DNA from: Daedaleopsis sinensis | Taxonomy: Eukaryota; Basidiomycota; Agaricomycetes; Polyporales; Polyporaceae | Direction: 5' to 3' | Length of the DNA: 64,000 nt | Assembly (NCBI GenBank): GCA_033807695.1 | Contig: CM066300.1 | Span: 5,146,001 to 5,210,000, forward strand | In this document: positions 20,662 through 32,399 of the stretch, piece after piece | Numbering within the stretch: position 1 is the stretch's first letter | Layout of the letters: every line of letters starts with the position of its first letter | Made by a program: the position numbers and the translations under genes | The notes under the pieces: model-generated | Databases searched by the model: none | The model's input: only the letters and a program-made list of their open reading frames with translations | What the model was told of the DNA's origin: nothing

Positions 20662-22736
20662 ATGACCGCTCTCCAGTCGTTTGGCAAGAGCGCACTCCGC
20701 GTAACGAAGAATTACACCAAGGGCTATTCGCACACTGAGATCAAGGCTCGCAATGCGACTTGCAACGACCCCTGGCCGCCATCGGGGAAGGAGATGTATG
20801 ATCTGGCACAGTTGACATACAACCCGTGTGTAGTGATTATTCGTCCTCGTCTACTCGGGCTGACAAGCGCTCTCCAGGGGCGACTTCGTCGACATCATGC
20901 AAGTCATCGACAAGCGGCTGAACGACAAAGGCAAGAATTGGAGACATGTGTACAAGGTGAACAATCTTAGTGTTTTCGAGCTGTTCCTCCTGCCCCCGGC
21001 ATGGGCCATTGGACAACCCGTCACCCTCGAGGGGGTGACCCGTACCACACCGACACATGCCCTGACGGGTATGGGCCAAGGTGTGTAGGTGATGCGGGCC
21101 CGCCCCTTTCATTTTGGCCAAGGTTCGAGTACATCGGCGAGACTGGCACTGTCGCATCAGAGGGGTTTCGTATCCAGGGCATTTCTCCATTGGATATGAT
21201 TGTGTCTTTCGATGGCGCGTGAGCATACACTGATTTATTTCCCCAGTCACTCGTAGTTCTCGACTACTTGCTCCATTCAGGCTCGGAGAACGTGATCCTC
21301 TACTGTCAAGAAAACATTTACAAGATCAAGACTCTCCGCGAGTTCCAGTATATCGACTATGTAGGCCGCGACCAAGGCTCTAACGTCCGTCACAAGGCTG
21401 TCGACATTGTCAATCTTCTCTCCGACATGGGCCGCCTCATCCGCGAGCGTCAGGTTCGCTCTCATATGCGCGATCGCATGACATCCACGAGCCGCAATTC
21501 TGCTGAGACTGAGTCTGAGAGCGATGGGCCTCGGCCGTATAGCCGACGCACGCTTCCGAACGGGCTTGACAGGGTCGCAGACCAGGAGGACGAGGAGCTA
21601 CAGAGGGCGCTTGAAGAGAGTCAGAGGATAGCGGCACATCAACGTGCAACCGCGGAGGACGAGGACCTAAAACGGGCTTTCAAGCTGAGCCAAGAAGACG
21701 AGGAGAGGAGAAAGAGGCTGGCAGAGCAGAACGCAATGGCACTCTTTGACGACGCCAACCAACTGTGAGTGCGCGCGTATATGTATATTGTGCGCTCGTT
21801 GACTGAAAAGTCTGCGCAGACCACCAGCCCCGACTCAACAGCCACCTATCGTCGATGCCTCTTTGCCACTCCAGGTTGCTCTCAACGGCATCCAGCCGCA
21901 GTATACAGCAATGTCACCTCAATACACGTTGATCCAACCACAATTCACATCATATAACCCGTATCTGCAACAGTTGCAGCAGGAAGCAATGCAGGTGCGT
22001 CTTCCAAGTGTTCGTTTGCTCGTTTGTACTAATCGTCATCATGCCCAGGCCGAGTATCTTCGCCAACAGACCGAGCAGCAGCTTCTCCAAGCGCAGCAGA
22101 CCGCCGCAGCGCAACAGTTAGCATTCTCCCAGCAGTACCAGCAGCAACCGCAACCGCAACCCCTTGCGCCCCAACCAACAGGCTTCGGCTCCCGGAACCC
22201 GTTCGTGGTGCAATCTCCAGTCGCGACTGTCACGACTGGACAAGAGCCGTCCTCGAGGGCGAGGATAACCCCGGCGCGCGAAGGGCATGTGTCGTTCAAC
22301 CTCGCGGGCACGTACGAAGGACGCGAGCCACCACGCCGGGAGAGCTCGCGCGACGCCGACGTAGCAACTCGAGGCCCTGATGAAGGCGACGTGTTGCTGC
22401 GCCCGTTCTCGACTGGGGGAGATGTCCCACGACGGCACGGTCGCGCGCGCGAGGACGCGCGGCTCGCGAGCCTGTTCGCGAACTACACCGGGGACGGGGT
22501 GGACACGTTTGGGAACGCCGGGCAGCTACGGTGCGTGTTTTGCTGGGGACGTGGCTGAGATGTGCTGACTTGGATGCTGTGGCGATGGTAGATATGGGCA
22601 GACGGAGTTTGGACAGGTCGCGGCGCAGAAGACGGGGAGCAACAACCCGTTCTTGCGCGAGCGCGCGTCGCAGTCCTCACCGTTGCGGAGTCCTCAGGAA
22701 CAGCAGCAGGAAGATCAACACTTGATTGACATCTGA
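20662..22736 (+). CDS. ENT1: Epsin (ENTH-domain endocytic adaptor)
   Basis: Epsins bind PI(4,5)P2, ubiquitinated cargo, clathrin and EH-domain proteins at the plasma membrane. From ATG 20662 the ENTH domain reads ALQSFGKSALRVTKNYTKGY, KARNATCNDPWPPSG, then across an intron DFVDIMQVIDKRLNDKGKNW and, after a ~290-nt intron, SLVVLDYLLHSGSENVI. Two ubiquitin-interacting motifs follow: DEELQRALEESQR (~21590) and DEDLKRAFKLSQ (~21660). A Gln-rich low-complexity region comes next. NPF motifs for EH-domain partners occur at RNPFVV (~22197) and, in the last exon, NNPFLRE (~22640). The stop is TGA at 22734-22736. The domain order and length are normal for fungal Ent1/Ent2. The start lies 215 bp from the retrotransposon's 5' boundary, so the insertion may affect the promoter. 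Confidence 0.93.
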
Positions 22737-23366
22737 TGCTCATGCATGCTCGGAGCGGTATGATAATTTGTATCTTTATTCACCCTCGGACTTGCCATCT
22801 GCTAGGCCTGTACTACTCGTCACTATGCTTTGTGTTGCTCTCGATATACTGTATTTTGCTTACTCAACCATTGCGTATTCTCGTCTCGCTCGACTTGTTC
22901 AATCGTCTTCCTTCTACCTCAACGTTCGACTTCGCACTTCCCACATCTTCTGACCCACTCTTACGAGCATCCAACGCAGCAAGGACGCCCCGAACTGTCC
23001 AGGACCATCGGCCTCCAGTAGGCTCTCTTTGAACTCCTCACTGGATGCTCACGCGTTCGATCTCTACGCAGGGACGCCGGTGAATTCTGCCAGTGTCTTA
23101 CACCTGTCCACCCAACCGGATTCGAAGAGGACCTCGGGATAATTCTGCCGAGGATACCACGCAGTTGCGTTCACCAGTGGAGCACTCTCCGTCACATCCG
23201 CGACACTCTAGGGATCTGTGCGGTAGAATGTGGTCGGACTCTATTGCTTAGCTATGCGTGAGAGAGACAAGCGCAACACTCGGTGCGTAATACGTATCAT
23301 CCTCAAGCCAAAATGTAGCTGGTGGCCATTATCGATCATCTTGAGCGTTAGCGACAACCTCCCTCC
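22737..23366. other. Intergenic, no gene seen
   Basis: This is the epsin 3' flank and the upstream region of the hydrolase. It is AT-rich and pyrimidine-biased. No coding motif is visible. Confidence 0.55.
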
Positions 23367-24721
23367 ATGACACTCACAGACTCGAGCTCTACTCAGCTTC
23401 TCGCAGGGCGTTGCAGCGCGTGCTGCACGCGCACCGTGCAGCACTCGGGTACGGCGCGGGGAAGCGTCGAGGTCATCGCCGGCCTCGACACCTATGTCGC
23501 GCGGCCGCACAACGACTTCGACTCCGAGGAGAGCGAAGGGCGGGCGTACTCGAAGATCATCCTGTTCTTCGCGGATGTGTTTGGGCCGCTGTACGTCAAC
23601 TCGAAGCTCGCGATGGACTACTGGGCGGACGAAGGTGGGTCCTCCTTCAATTCTCTCGTTCGACTCGACTCGTTCCTGCCCCGTCCGGCTCCTATTGACA
23701 ACACTGCGTGCTGCTTGCTTGCGCACGAGCAGGCTTCCTCGTGCTCGGGGTCGATTACTTCGAGGGCGACTCGTGCGCGCACCACACGGGCGAGCCGGGG
23801 TGGGATGTCGACGAGTGGGTCGTGCCGTTTCGTACGAGCGCCGCGCGGATCACGCCGCCGTGGATCGAGGCGGTCAGGGAGCGCTATGGTGCGTGGCGCG
23901 TATTTGGGAGCCTCTGAACGTTTGATGTTGACCATTGGTCGTTGACCGATGATGTGATGGGATTGTCGATGAAGGAGGTGGAGGGGCGAAGTTCTTCACC
24001 GTCGGTGAGTGCGCGTCGTCGAGTTGCACGTCTGGCTGGCGTACAGATACATGAGCGGAGGACATGGACAGGCTACTGCTTCGGTGCACCGTTCGTGATG
24101 GACCTGCTGGCCACAGACTGGGTGACGGCGGGTGAACAGTCTCTTCCTCCGAGTGGAACGCACCTCTCATCCGAACTCTGCGCAGGAGCGTTCGCACACC
24201 CTGCGTTCCTCAACGAGGACCACTTTCGGAACATCAAGCGTAAGTGACAGATCTGGCTTGTACACCATTGCTGAGCAGCACACACCGCGATCGTGTACTG
24301 ACAAGCGATTGTTCCGCGCAGAACCGCTGCTGCTGTCCTCCCCGGGTGGGTACCGGCTTCCAAACGTCCCTGTCCGCTCAGCTTACCTTGCACGCGGGCA
24401 GAGGACGACTTCACGTTCCCCCTTTCCGCGCGCCGCCGTGCGGAAGAGATACTGGTCGAGCGCAAGGCAACGTACTTCATCCAAGTGTTCAGCGGCGCGC
24501 GGCACGGGTACGCGACGCGCGCGGACCCGGAGTTGCAGACGGAAAGTGAGTCGCTATTACTTGTGTGCCAGTGCATTTGCTATGGTCCTGGACGGCTAGA
24601 AGCCTAGAACCATGCGTTGCGCTGTTGCTAACGAGCGACTGCGACACCTACAGGGTGGGCGAAGGAGGAAACCGCGCGAGCAACTGTGCATTGGTTCGAG
24701 CACCATGGCCGCGGCGCATGA
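23367..24721 (+). CDS. Dienelactone hydrolase family protein
   Basis: This alpha/beta hydrolase resembles carboxymethylenebutenolidase, which opens dienelactones in aromatic degradation; the substrate here is unknown. Exons joined at phase-matched introns read CCTRTVQHSGTARGSVEVI, LDTYVARP and ILFFADVFGPLYVNSKLAMD in exon 1. Then come GFLVLGVDYFEGD, GAKFFTV, GYCFGAPFVMDLLATDW with the nucleophilic Cys in GYCFGAP, AFAHPAFLNEDHFRNIK, PEDDFTFPLSARRRAEE with the likely catalytic Asp, and SGARHGYATR with the catalytic His. The full Cys-Asp-His triad is therefore present. The stop is TGA at 24719-24721 after VHWFEHHGRGA. No signal peptide is evident, so it is probably cytosolic. Confidence 0.9.
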
Positions 24722-26717
24722 GCGCTAGCACTTGGGGCCGGTATCGGAGAATTCGTGAGGTCCTGAAGAGGTTCAAGGAGGTCTTGGCATGTCTTACCTG
24801 TGGATGTACGACTTTGACCCCTTTGTGCAATTGTACATGCTCCAATCCAGTCCTGGCGTAGAAGGCTCAGGGACGTCCATTTCTTGTGGCAGACGCACTG
24901 GCCGGGGGGCCCTTGGCTGCATGAACTTCAGGGAGTCTGCGGGGGAGCAACAGGGAGCAAAATATTATGGCTACTGCCTGCTACTGCGGTAATAATGTCA
25001 TGCGAGGTTGTGACACCGGGGACTCGAGAAGCACGAAGACTCAATTGGTACATCATGCATTCATAGTGAACTGTATCATCGCGGGTTACCGTAGATCTTG
25101 GCGGGGATCGATACGTGCGTACCGTGGTGATGCTGAGTCCGTCCCGGACATTTGACCTGTGAAACATATGTAAGTCAAAGTCTACGGTCGAACGTTGAAT
25201 GTCGAAAATTGAACGCTCTCTGCATCTTGTCTCGTACCCAGGGGCCAGACGCCGGTGTAAAGTCCAATCTTCGCAGATATCAGTAGTACTGGTAGTGGTG
25301 GATGCGAGACTTCCCACAACACCATCATATGCTAGATCAAGTTCATATCACTGTCAAGCAGACGCGGACGAGAGAATAATTGGATTAGTGTCATTGTCAA
25401 GGAGAAGTCACTGCGTAGTAAGCTGTGTCGTAGTACTACTATGTAGTAGCGGCAGCGATTGGGCAGCGAATCCGGGTGCACTAAAGGCTTGGCGTGAGAT
25501 TTCGTCATACGAGACCAGTCCCTACAAGAGAAATGTGTTCTTGAGTATAAGTATCTGTAGTTTCTGGATTTATCGCTACTGATTCAAGTTCCTACTACCG
25601 TTATACTAGAGCGATGAAGATACTAGCGTAGGCTCGTGCGGGCCACCGTAATCATGAACGCTATCTCGGATAGGAGTTACGGTGCTCCAAATGGTATAAC
25701 AACGCCCTCCGGGCAAACCTGGACACGAACTTCAACACAAAAAACCTCAGAACGTTGTAGGCGCCGGGCCTCGGGCAGGCTTCGCCAGCCACTCGGCGCG
25801 GCGCCATTCCACCGTTGAATCAGATAATACCAGGCACCGTTAGGTTGCGGTATTGCGGTATGGGTTGCTGGTAGAACCTACTGCATACGTATATCTGGAG
25901 GTTTCTCAAGTTAAACCCTGCACGCAGGCCGAACTTGAAAGGGACTCGGTCAGTAGGTGTCAGGGGTCGGGGTGCCGATATCACGTGAGGGACCCCCGAC
26001 ATTACTCAAAACAGACCTGAACTCGTTCGAGTCCGGGAATAACCCTGACATAAACACTCTGGGCAGCGACAACGGTGGCGGTTACCAAAGATCCTTAGCT
26101 TGCGGGCAAGAGAACCGGGACGGTCAGATCTGGTCAAATCTGTTGGCCCTGGCAGAGCCTGGCAGTGAAGTATCGAGGGCGGGACTCCGGGAGGCAGCCG
26201 TTGATGGTGGCGCCACCGGACCTTCGTAGTAAGTCGGTAAGTATGTAACTGAATGATACTTACTCAGACAAGGATAAGAACTCATCCTACGTACTGGGGA
26301 TAATATATTGATACCTCACTTTTCATCCGCTATCCCCATTTCAATCTCTATGTCGGAACATGGCCAACAAGCGCTAGCCGGAAGCAACGTCACCGTTACT
26401 TACAACTCCTGGTCCCAGACAATCGACCCGGGGCCGGCAGGAGCGTGCTTCTCCTGTTCTTTCGCGGGCGACCAATAGCATTGACTTCAGTCGGACTTCA
26501 GCGCTCGATCGCACAGCTCAGATCTGGAACTAGGCGGAGGCAACAACGGAGCAACATGCCCGGAACGAGCATAGGCCCTTGGGAGAGGCGGGAGTGTTAA
26601 AGTGATGAGCGGGACTAGATGTCGACGCACCCCCACCCGCCGTCTGCTCTGGCTAGTTGAGCGTGCTCCCCCGACCCTCGACTCCTCCGCCGCGGTACGT
26701 GCGCTGCGTCCACCTTA
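24722..26717. other. Intergenic, gene-poor
   Basis: Two kilobases without a recognisable gene. ORFs are short on both strands and show no domain motif or chain of plausible exons. A B-box-like GTTCGAGTCC near 26022 lacks an A-box, so no tRNA is called. Confidence 0.5.
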
Positions 26718-29122
26718 ATGCCGCCGTCGTTCTCGTTTAACGCGCTCGCGAATCCCTTTGCCATGGTCAGCAGCCTCGCCGCCATGGAGCAACGCGATGT
26801 CGACCTCCAGACGCAGCTCGCGCACTCCATGGGTGCTGTCCTCATCGGCAGCCTCATCGCCCTGTTGTGGGTATCACCCCCAAGGCTGCTTTTCTACACC
26901 TTTCTCACCTCGATCTCTCAGTCTCTCGGGCGCAGTATGGATGCAGGTGTTCCTCTACTGGCAGCTTTACCCCAAAGACAGTATCCGGATCAAGGCCATG
27001 GTGCGTTATCCCTGGCATCGCAGAGACGCGTCCGCTCATGCCTTCAACTGTATAGGTCATGTTCGTTTGGTAGGCATCGCTTCCGACATGGATTTCCCCG
27101 CGGCACACGCTCATGCACCTTCAGGGTGCTTGACACCTTGCACTCAGTCATGACTATGGTCGCAAACTGGCAGTACCTCATTGTCAATTACGGGCGTTGG
27201 GAGACAATTGATAACATCACATGGTGCGTTCCCTCATCTCCCATCCATTGAATGATTGATTGACTTTTGGCGATCGACATTTCCCTAGGTCGATCGCGGT
27301 GCGTATCCTAGTTCGAATGAAGCCTATGATTCCTTCCTTCAAGTTCTCATTATGTCGCGTCTAGGTCTCTGTCGCTCTTACAGTACGTATTTTGGAGTTA
27401 TCAGTTGATCCCACTTTGAGCTCTCTAACCCCGTCTACTACATAGGCATCAATAACGTTCTTTGTCCACTGGTGCGTCAAGCTCTCCCCAGGGCCCATAT
27501 GGCTTCCTTGCTCACATCCTCCTGTTCAGCTTCTTCATACATCGGATATACAGCTGTAAGACTGCAAGCTGTCTTGATTGTCCACGGGTTTACGGACATC
27601 CGTTTCGCAGTGAGTCGCGGGAACTATCACATCGCCTTGCCCTTGGTATGTAATGGGAGATTTACTCTCTACACTGACGACACTCACACCTACCTCTCAG
27701 GTCCTCCTGGCGTTCGTTCGTCTCGGTAAAGTCCGCCCCTAGTATGCGTATGCGTCACCCGAAGCTAAGGCATGTCTGTTCGGCCTGTAGTTGCTGCTTC
27801 AAGTAAGCTTTCGGCACATGTCTCTCAGCGCTGAGCTAATCCTCGCTTTCAGTATCGACATCAGAGATGTGTGCATCTCCGACATTATCCTCGTATATAA
27901 GATTTGACGTCTCCTTGCAATAGGATTTCTCTGAAGAGCTATGCCGGCTTTGTACATGGCTACGATGTGAGTGTTGTTCCTTTCTGACATACAACGCCCC
28001 CGCACGCCGGTCCATGTCCAGCCCACGCACGACTGACGACATGCTCCCAACACCAGTTCGTCTTCACCATCGGCCTGTCCACCGCGGCCTCGCTCGACGT
28101 GTTCATCACCGTTGGCCTGTGCTACTACCTCCGCCGCGGCCGCACAGGGCTCGGGAGGTGAGTGCCCTCGCAGTCTCCTGATCGAGAGCGGGAACATATC
28201 CCCGCACTGACTCCCATCTAGCATGGACGGGATCGTCGACTCGATCACGCTGTACACGGTGGAGAACGGCATGCTGACTTGGTACGTCGCCGTGCCTATG
28301 TGAACTGGCGTGCGCTCATGCTCTCTTGGTGGGCCGATGGGGCAGTGTGACGACGTTCGTGTCGCTCGTCTGCGTAAGCTTCTCTGCAGCACGTCAGTGG
28401 ACGAGACGTGGACTCACGAGTCTTACAGTGGCTCACCATGCCCACAAACCTCATCTTCCTCGGCCTGCACTTCGCCATCAGCAAGCGTGCGTTATCTCCC
28501 TCAGATCCCTCCGCCTCCCCACTAATACTCACGTCTCCGCCGACCTCTCCCCTCCGTCGTCCGACACAGTCTACGCCAACTCGTTTCTCGCGACGTGAGT
28601 ACCAGGCACCCTCTTCCGCGCCCGTGACGCTGACGTGCGCACAGGCTGAACGCGCGCAAGTCGCTCATGAACAAGTCCCAGGGCTCGAGCGGCGACCACC
28701 CGCTCCCCGTCCTCTTCCCCTCGCACTTCCGCAGCCGCGGCGCGAACGCGGCCGCCACCGCGTGGTCGCACCGCAGCCAGGTCGAGACACAGGTACGCAG
28801 TCCCCATTCCCCTTCCTCCCTTCCCCCTTCCCCCTTCCCCCTTCCCCCTTCCCCCTTCCCCCTTCCCCCCCTTCATTCCTTTTCTACCCCTTCTCGCCAC
28901 TGAGGATCCACGCCGTCGGATCGCTGATGACATACTTGTTGTGACCTTCAGCTGCAGGTCACAGTGGAAAAGACGGTGCACCACGACGTCGACGACGGCG
29001 ACGGCGACATCGACATCGACGGCGAGCCGAGCTCGCGCGCGCGGCGGGACACGACGATCGACCTCGCGAAGAGCCCCCCGGCGGTGTCACGGTACCCCCC
29101 CGGGGGGTCCGAGTATGAGTAG
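26718..29122 (+). CDS. Seven-TM membrane protein, DUF6534 type
   Basis: This belongs to a large Agaricomycete family of multi-pass membrane proteins of unknown function with a C-terminal DUF6534 domain. Many small exons follow the family order: TQLAHSMGAVLIGSLIAL (TM1), VFLYWQLYPKDSIRIKAM, VLDTLHSVMTMVANWQYLI plus NYGRWETIDNITW, FTIGLSTAASLDVFITVGLC, YYLRRGRTGLGS, MDGIVDSITLYTVENGMLT, WLTMPTNLIFLGLHFAISK, VYANSFLAT and LNARKSLMNKSQ. The cytosolic tail is acidic (DVDDGDGDIDIDGE) and ends YPPGGSEYE with TAG at 29120-29122. The exact start is uncertain: in-frame ATGs at 26718, 26763 and 26784 all precede TM1. One intron carries a minisatellite. A second member lies at 46642-49154. Confidence 0.78.
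28816..28871. repeat. CCCCCTT minisatellite
   Basis: About seven to eight copies of a 7-bp CCCCCTT unit, continuing a pyrimidine-rich run. It lies in the intron between the exons ending SQVETQ and starting LQVTVEK of the 7-TM gene. Confidence 0.85.
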
Positions 29123-29967
29123 ACTCTGTAGATCTGTTGGAACTTGGGTGTCGTCGGATTTCAAGCTTCAGGCTTCAAGCTCCAGGGGCGGATCTGTGGG
29201 GGCCCGACTGTAGCCATGCCGTGTATGTGTACAGTACTTTACCGATCTGTGTGACTCTGAGTCTGGTTCGCTAGGGACCGCGGGTGTTTTTGTGTAGCGT
29301 CGGAATTTAGAGGTGGCCGTTCGTGTTTTTGGTCTTTGCCCCCAGAGTGAACTTGATCCTAATATATGTGGGCGCTGACGTTACATGCGTAAGCGGATCT
29401 AAAGGCGTGGAGGCCTGCAATGGTGAGATGTAGTCGAAGGTCACTGAGAACACTTACACCCATATTCATATACATATGCGATGCGACCCGGGCCGTGGAA
29501 TCAAAGGATAGATCATAACAGTAGTATCCCAACAATGAACTCGACAAACAAGTAATGCTTAGTGTATACAGTACAGTACTAGTGTTGACTTTCACTTCTC
29601 TTTGCCCATCCTCGAGCACTTAGTACATGTGATATATATGTATGACCAAGAAGTACAGTAAAAGTAAAATCGTAAGGGGCGGCGGCGAACGGGTCAGAGA
29701 TACCGGGGCGTAGAGGGATTAATATTAGTACACACAGCCGACGGCTAAAGTGGCAGCAATAGGCAGCCCGGAGCATGGGGCGACACTAGCAAGCCGATGG
29801 TCATGGGTGCCGGTGAAGAGGGAAGAGGACCATATAAGGCAATATCGCCAGGTGGACGGGCACCGCGCAGGATCCATGGCCATGACATACACATCATGCA
29901 CGCTGCAGCGACGATCGCAGCGGGCCCGCAAAACCCGGGCCGGGCCTTGAGCTTGATACGGCGGCGT
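29123..29967. other. Convergent 3' intergenic region
   Basis: The 3' ends of the 7-TM gene (+) and of the unidentified gene on the minus strand face each other. The DNA is AT-rich. No further gene is seen. Confidence 0.55.
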
Positions 29968-31732
29968 TCAGAACAGCTCGCGCGGCTCGTGCGGCGCGAC
30001 CGGGCTGTCCCCGTCGTGCTCGTACTCGTGCCCGTGCCACTCCTCGCTGACCCAGAGCGCGACGATGCGCCGGCGCGCCTCGTCGCGGATCTCCTGCGCG
30101 TTGAGCTCGACGGCCTCGCAGTTCTTCGTGCAGTCCTGGATGCCGACGGCGAGGTCCGTGAGCCGCTGGTAGACGGCGTCCTGCTTCTGGAACATGGTCT
30201 GCACCTGCTCTGCCATCGCGCGCGCCACGGTGCGCGGTTTGCGGTTGCGGTTTGCGATTCGGGAAGCGAGACGAGAGACGAGAGACGGGGCACCGTCAGC
30301 CTCGGCCGTGCGCGGAGGACGATACGCCAGGAGACGTACGGGTGATGCCCATGGCGAGGATCTTGCCGCCGTACATGAGCTTGTAGAGCTGCACGGCCTG
30401 CAGCAGCTCCGTCTGCTGCAGCTCCAGGCACGCGTTCTCCTCCGCGTCCTTCAGGATGTACCAGTGGGGCTTGAGCGCGTCCACGCACGCGTTGAAGCAG
30501 AGCTGCGCCTTCTGCGCCCACTCCGCCGCCTCTGTGTGTGCCACCGCCGTCAGCGCACTGAGAGGACAAGCCGGCTGCGGCACTAGAGTCTAGGGGACAT
30601 GCGCACCGCGGTAGGTCGCCTGCCGGCTCTGCTCGTCGCCCATCATCGCCTCCCACCTGTTCTTGTTGGGAGAGCACACCGCGTCGAGCGACTCCATCGC
30701 CTTGGAGTAGTGGTGGTGCGCGGACTGGATCGCAGTGCACGCCTGCTGCAGCGCCTTCGTCGTCGCCTTGCTCTGTTATCCGGAGAGAGGGCGTGTGAGT
30801 GATGCACTGTGCATTGCACCCGCCGGGCGGTGGAAGGCAGCTCACCTCAAGGTACGACTGGTCGCGGGCCCCGACTGTCCTGCGTGCACTGGTATATTCG
30901 TCCGCAGACGAGGGCGCGTGCCCGCTTGAGCTACTGGAGCGCGGTCGGCGGCCTGTACGAACGTGGACGGGTGGGGCGTACTCACATGGAGCTGCGCCAG
31001 GAGACAGGCCGCCCGTCGCCGAGCACTCTCCTGAGCTCGTCGAAATACGCGTCAAGCCGTTGCGCGGTGGGCTCGGTGACGTCGATCTGCGAGTCCGTGT
31101 AAGTCGGGATGCGGCGGCGCGCACGCCGAGAAGGACGGCGGACGGCACGTGACGTACCCGGTGCTGGAGCATCTCGAGCTGCGCTTCAAGATCTTCCACT
31201 GACGGCAGCGGTTCGGACGACGGGTCTGCAGGAGGGGATGGAAGCGGGTCTCCAGGCTTGACGCTCTTACGCTTGAACGGAATGTGGAGCAGAGATGGCT
31301 TGCGTCCGGGCTTCGCGCTGGCCCATGCATTCATGATCAGAAGTCCGAGCGGGGCCGTGGCAGGAAGCAGGAAGCGTCGGAAGGGAGAAAAACGTACGTT
31401 CTGAGTGCCTGCTCTCTCCGCTTCCTCGCAGCCCGCAGCTTGTCGAGACAGTCGTTGAGTGCGCGTCGGTCGACGAGGAGGCGCTGGGTCGCGGCGTCCG
31501 CGATCCGCCAGTTCTCGTACGTCCTCGCGAGGGCCCAGTCGGGGTCGGGGGCGAGCCAGTGGGAGCCCGAGGCGGAATGGTAGCCAGAGTCGCCGCTGCT
31601 CTCCATGCTGGTGCGAGAAGCATGTGGGGAGGTGTGGCCGCTGAGATGGGAGGATGAAAAGGAAGTCGAGGGCTTGCGACCGATGGGTGTGGGGGGCAAG
31701 GTGAGAGCGGGCGGCTTAGGACCGAGAGGCAT
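29968..31732 (-). CDS. Unidentified, mainly helical protein, multi-exon
   Basis: I do not recognise this gene. Exon-like segments on the minus strand chain together. The first is a Ser/Pro-rich start (MPLGPKPPALTLPPTPIGRK, 31732 down) running into WALARTYENWRIADAATQRL and a basic helix. Next come SLLHIPFKRKSVKPGDPL and VEDLEAQLEMLQHR, then DVTEPTAQRLDAYFDELRRV, KATTKALQQACTAIQSAHHH with YSKAMESLDAV, and AHTEAAEWAQKAQLCFNACV. The last part has LELQQTELLQAVQLYKLMYG, then VQTMFQKQDAVYQRLTDLAV, and ends HEPRELF at 29968. The exon ending RRVLGDGRPVSWRSSM has a clean GTGAGT donor. The helices look amphipathic and coiled-coil-like, suggesting a scaffold; BAR-like folding cannot be excluded. A separate start at 31334 (MNAWASAKPG) is an alternative. 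Confidence 0.55.
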
Positions 31733-32399
31733 GATGGTGATAGCGGTTGGGTGGTGCGCTAGAAGATAATCAATTACGACACTGAAGCTTGCGTAGATGG
31801 GGATGAGGGCGAACGTGGGGTGTACTTAGCGAGCGAATGAAGGTAATATAGGTTCGGCATGGGAGAACGGAAGGACGAGGTACGGCTACCGTCACCGCCA
31901 ACGGACTCTTGAGTTTCGAGCGTGATGAAGATGCGGTCCCGGCTGCGCAAGAACGAGCCAAGGGTTCGAGACGGGGGAAGGACATTCCTGCATGTCCGCG
32001 GCAGTCATGACTCCTCGACCTCCGTACCTCGCACGTTCGTCGGTAACTGCCTTTCTCATTGGATACACTCGCGCCCATACCTTCTAGCGCCCATCCGCTT
32101 ACCAATTCTATCAGGAACAACAAACCATCTTCACCGCGAACTCGGTCCGTCGTTCCGCCACCGCTCATGCATCGAACATGGACTTGCGACCGTAGGTGGA
32201 ACAGCGGGGTCTGTAGGTGGATGAGGAGCCTAAGTTTCTATGTCACTGCGCATAAGCTCAGCGAATGCGCGCGAACACGTTCTCCGAACCGTACTTTCCG
32301 CGTTCCCAACCCTCCAATCTCCCCCTCCGTCCTTCCCACACTCATACATCTCCCAACGCAATCTCAGCAGCGCCTCCGCACCCCGCTCCCTCGGGCCAC
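31733..32399. other. Intergenic, no gene seen
   Basis: Upstream region of the helical-protein gene and 3' flank of ATG101. Short ORFs only. Confidence 0.55.

Noticed and set aside
26000..26080. tRNA-like B-box (GTTCGAGTCC) near 26022
   Set aside because: No A-box, no acceptor-stem pairing at the right distance on either strand.
29745..31334. Single 529-residue ORF on the minus strand
   Set aside because: It reads through several clear introns with donor and acceptor signals, and its later part is Arg/Ser/Thr-rich nonsense in the wrong frame. The spliced model is preferred.
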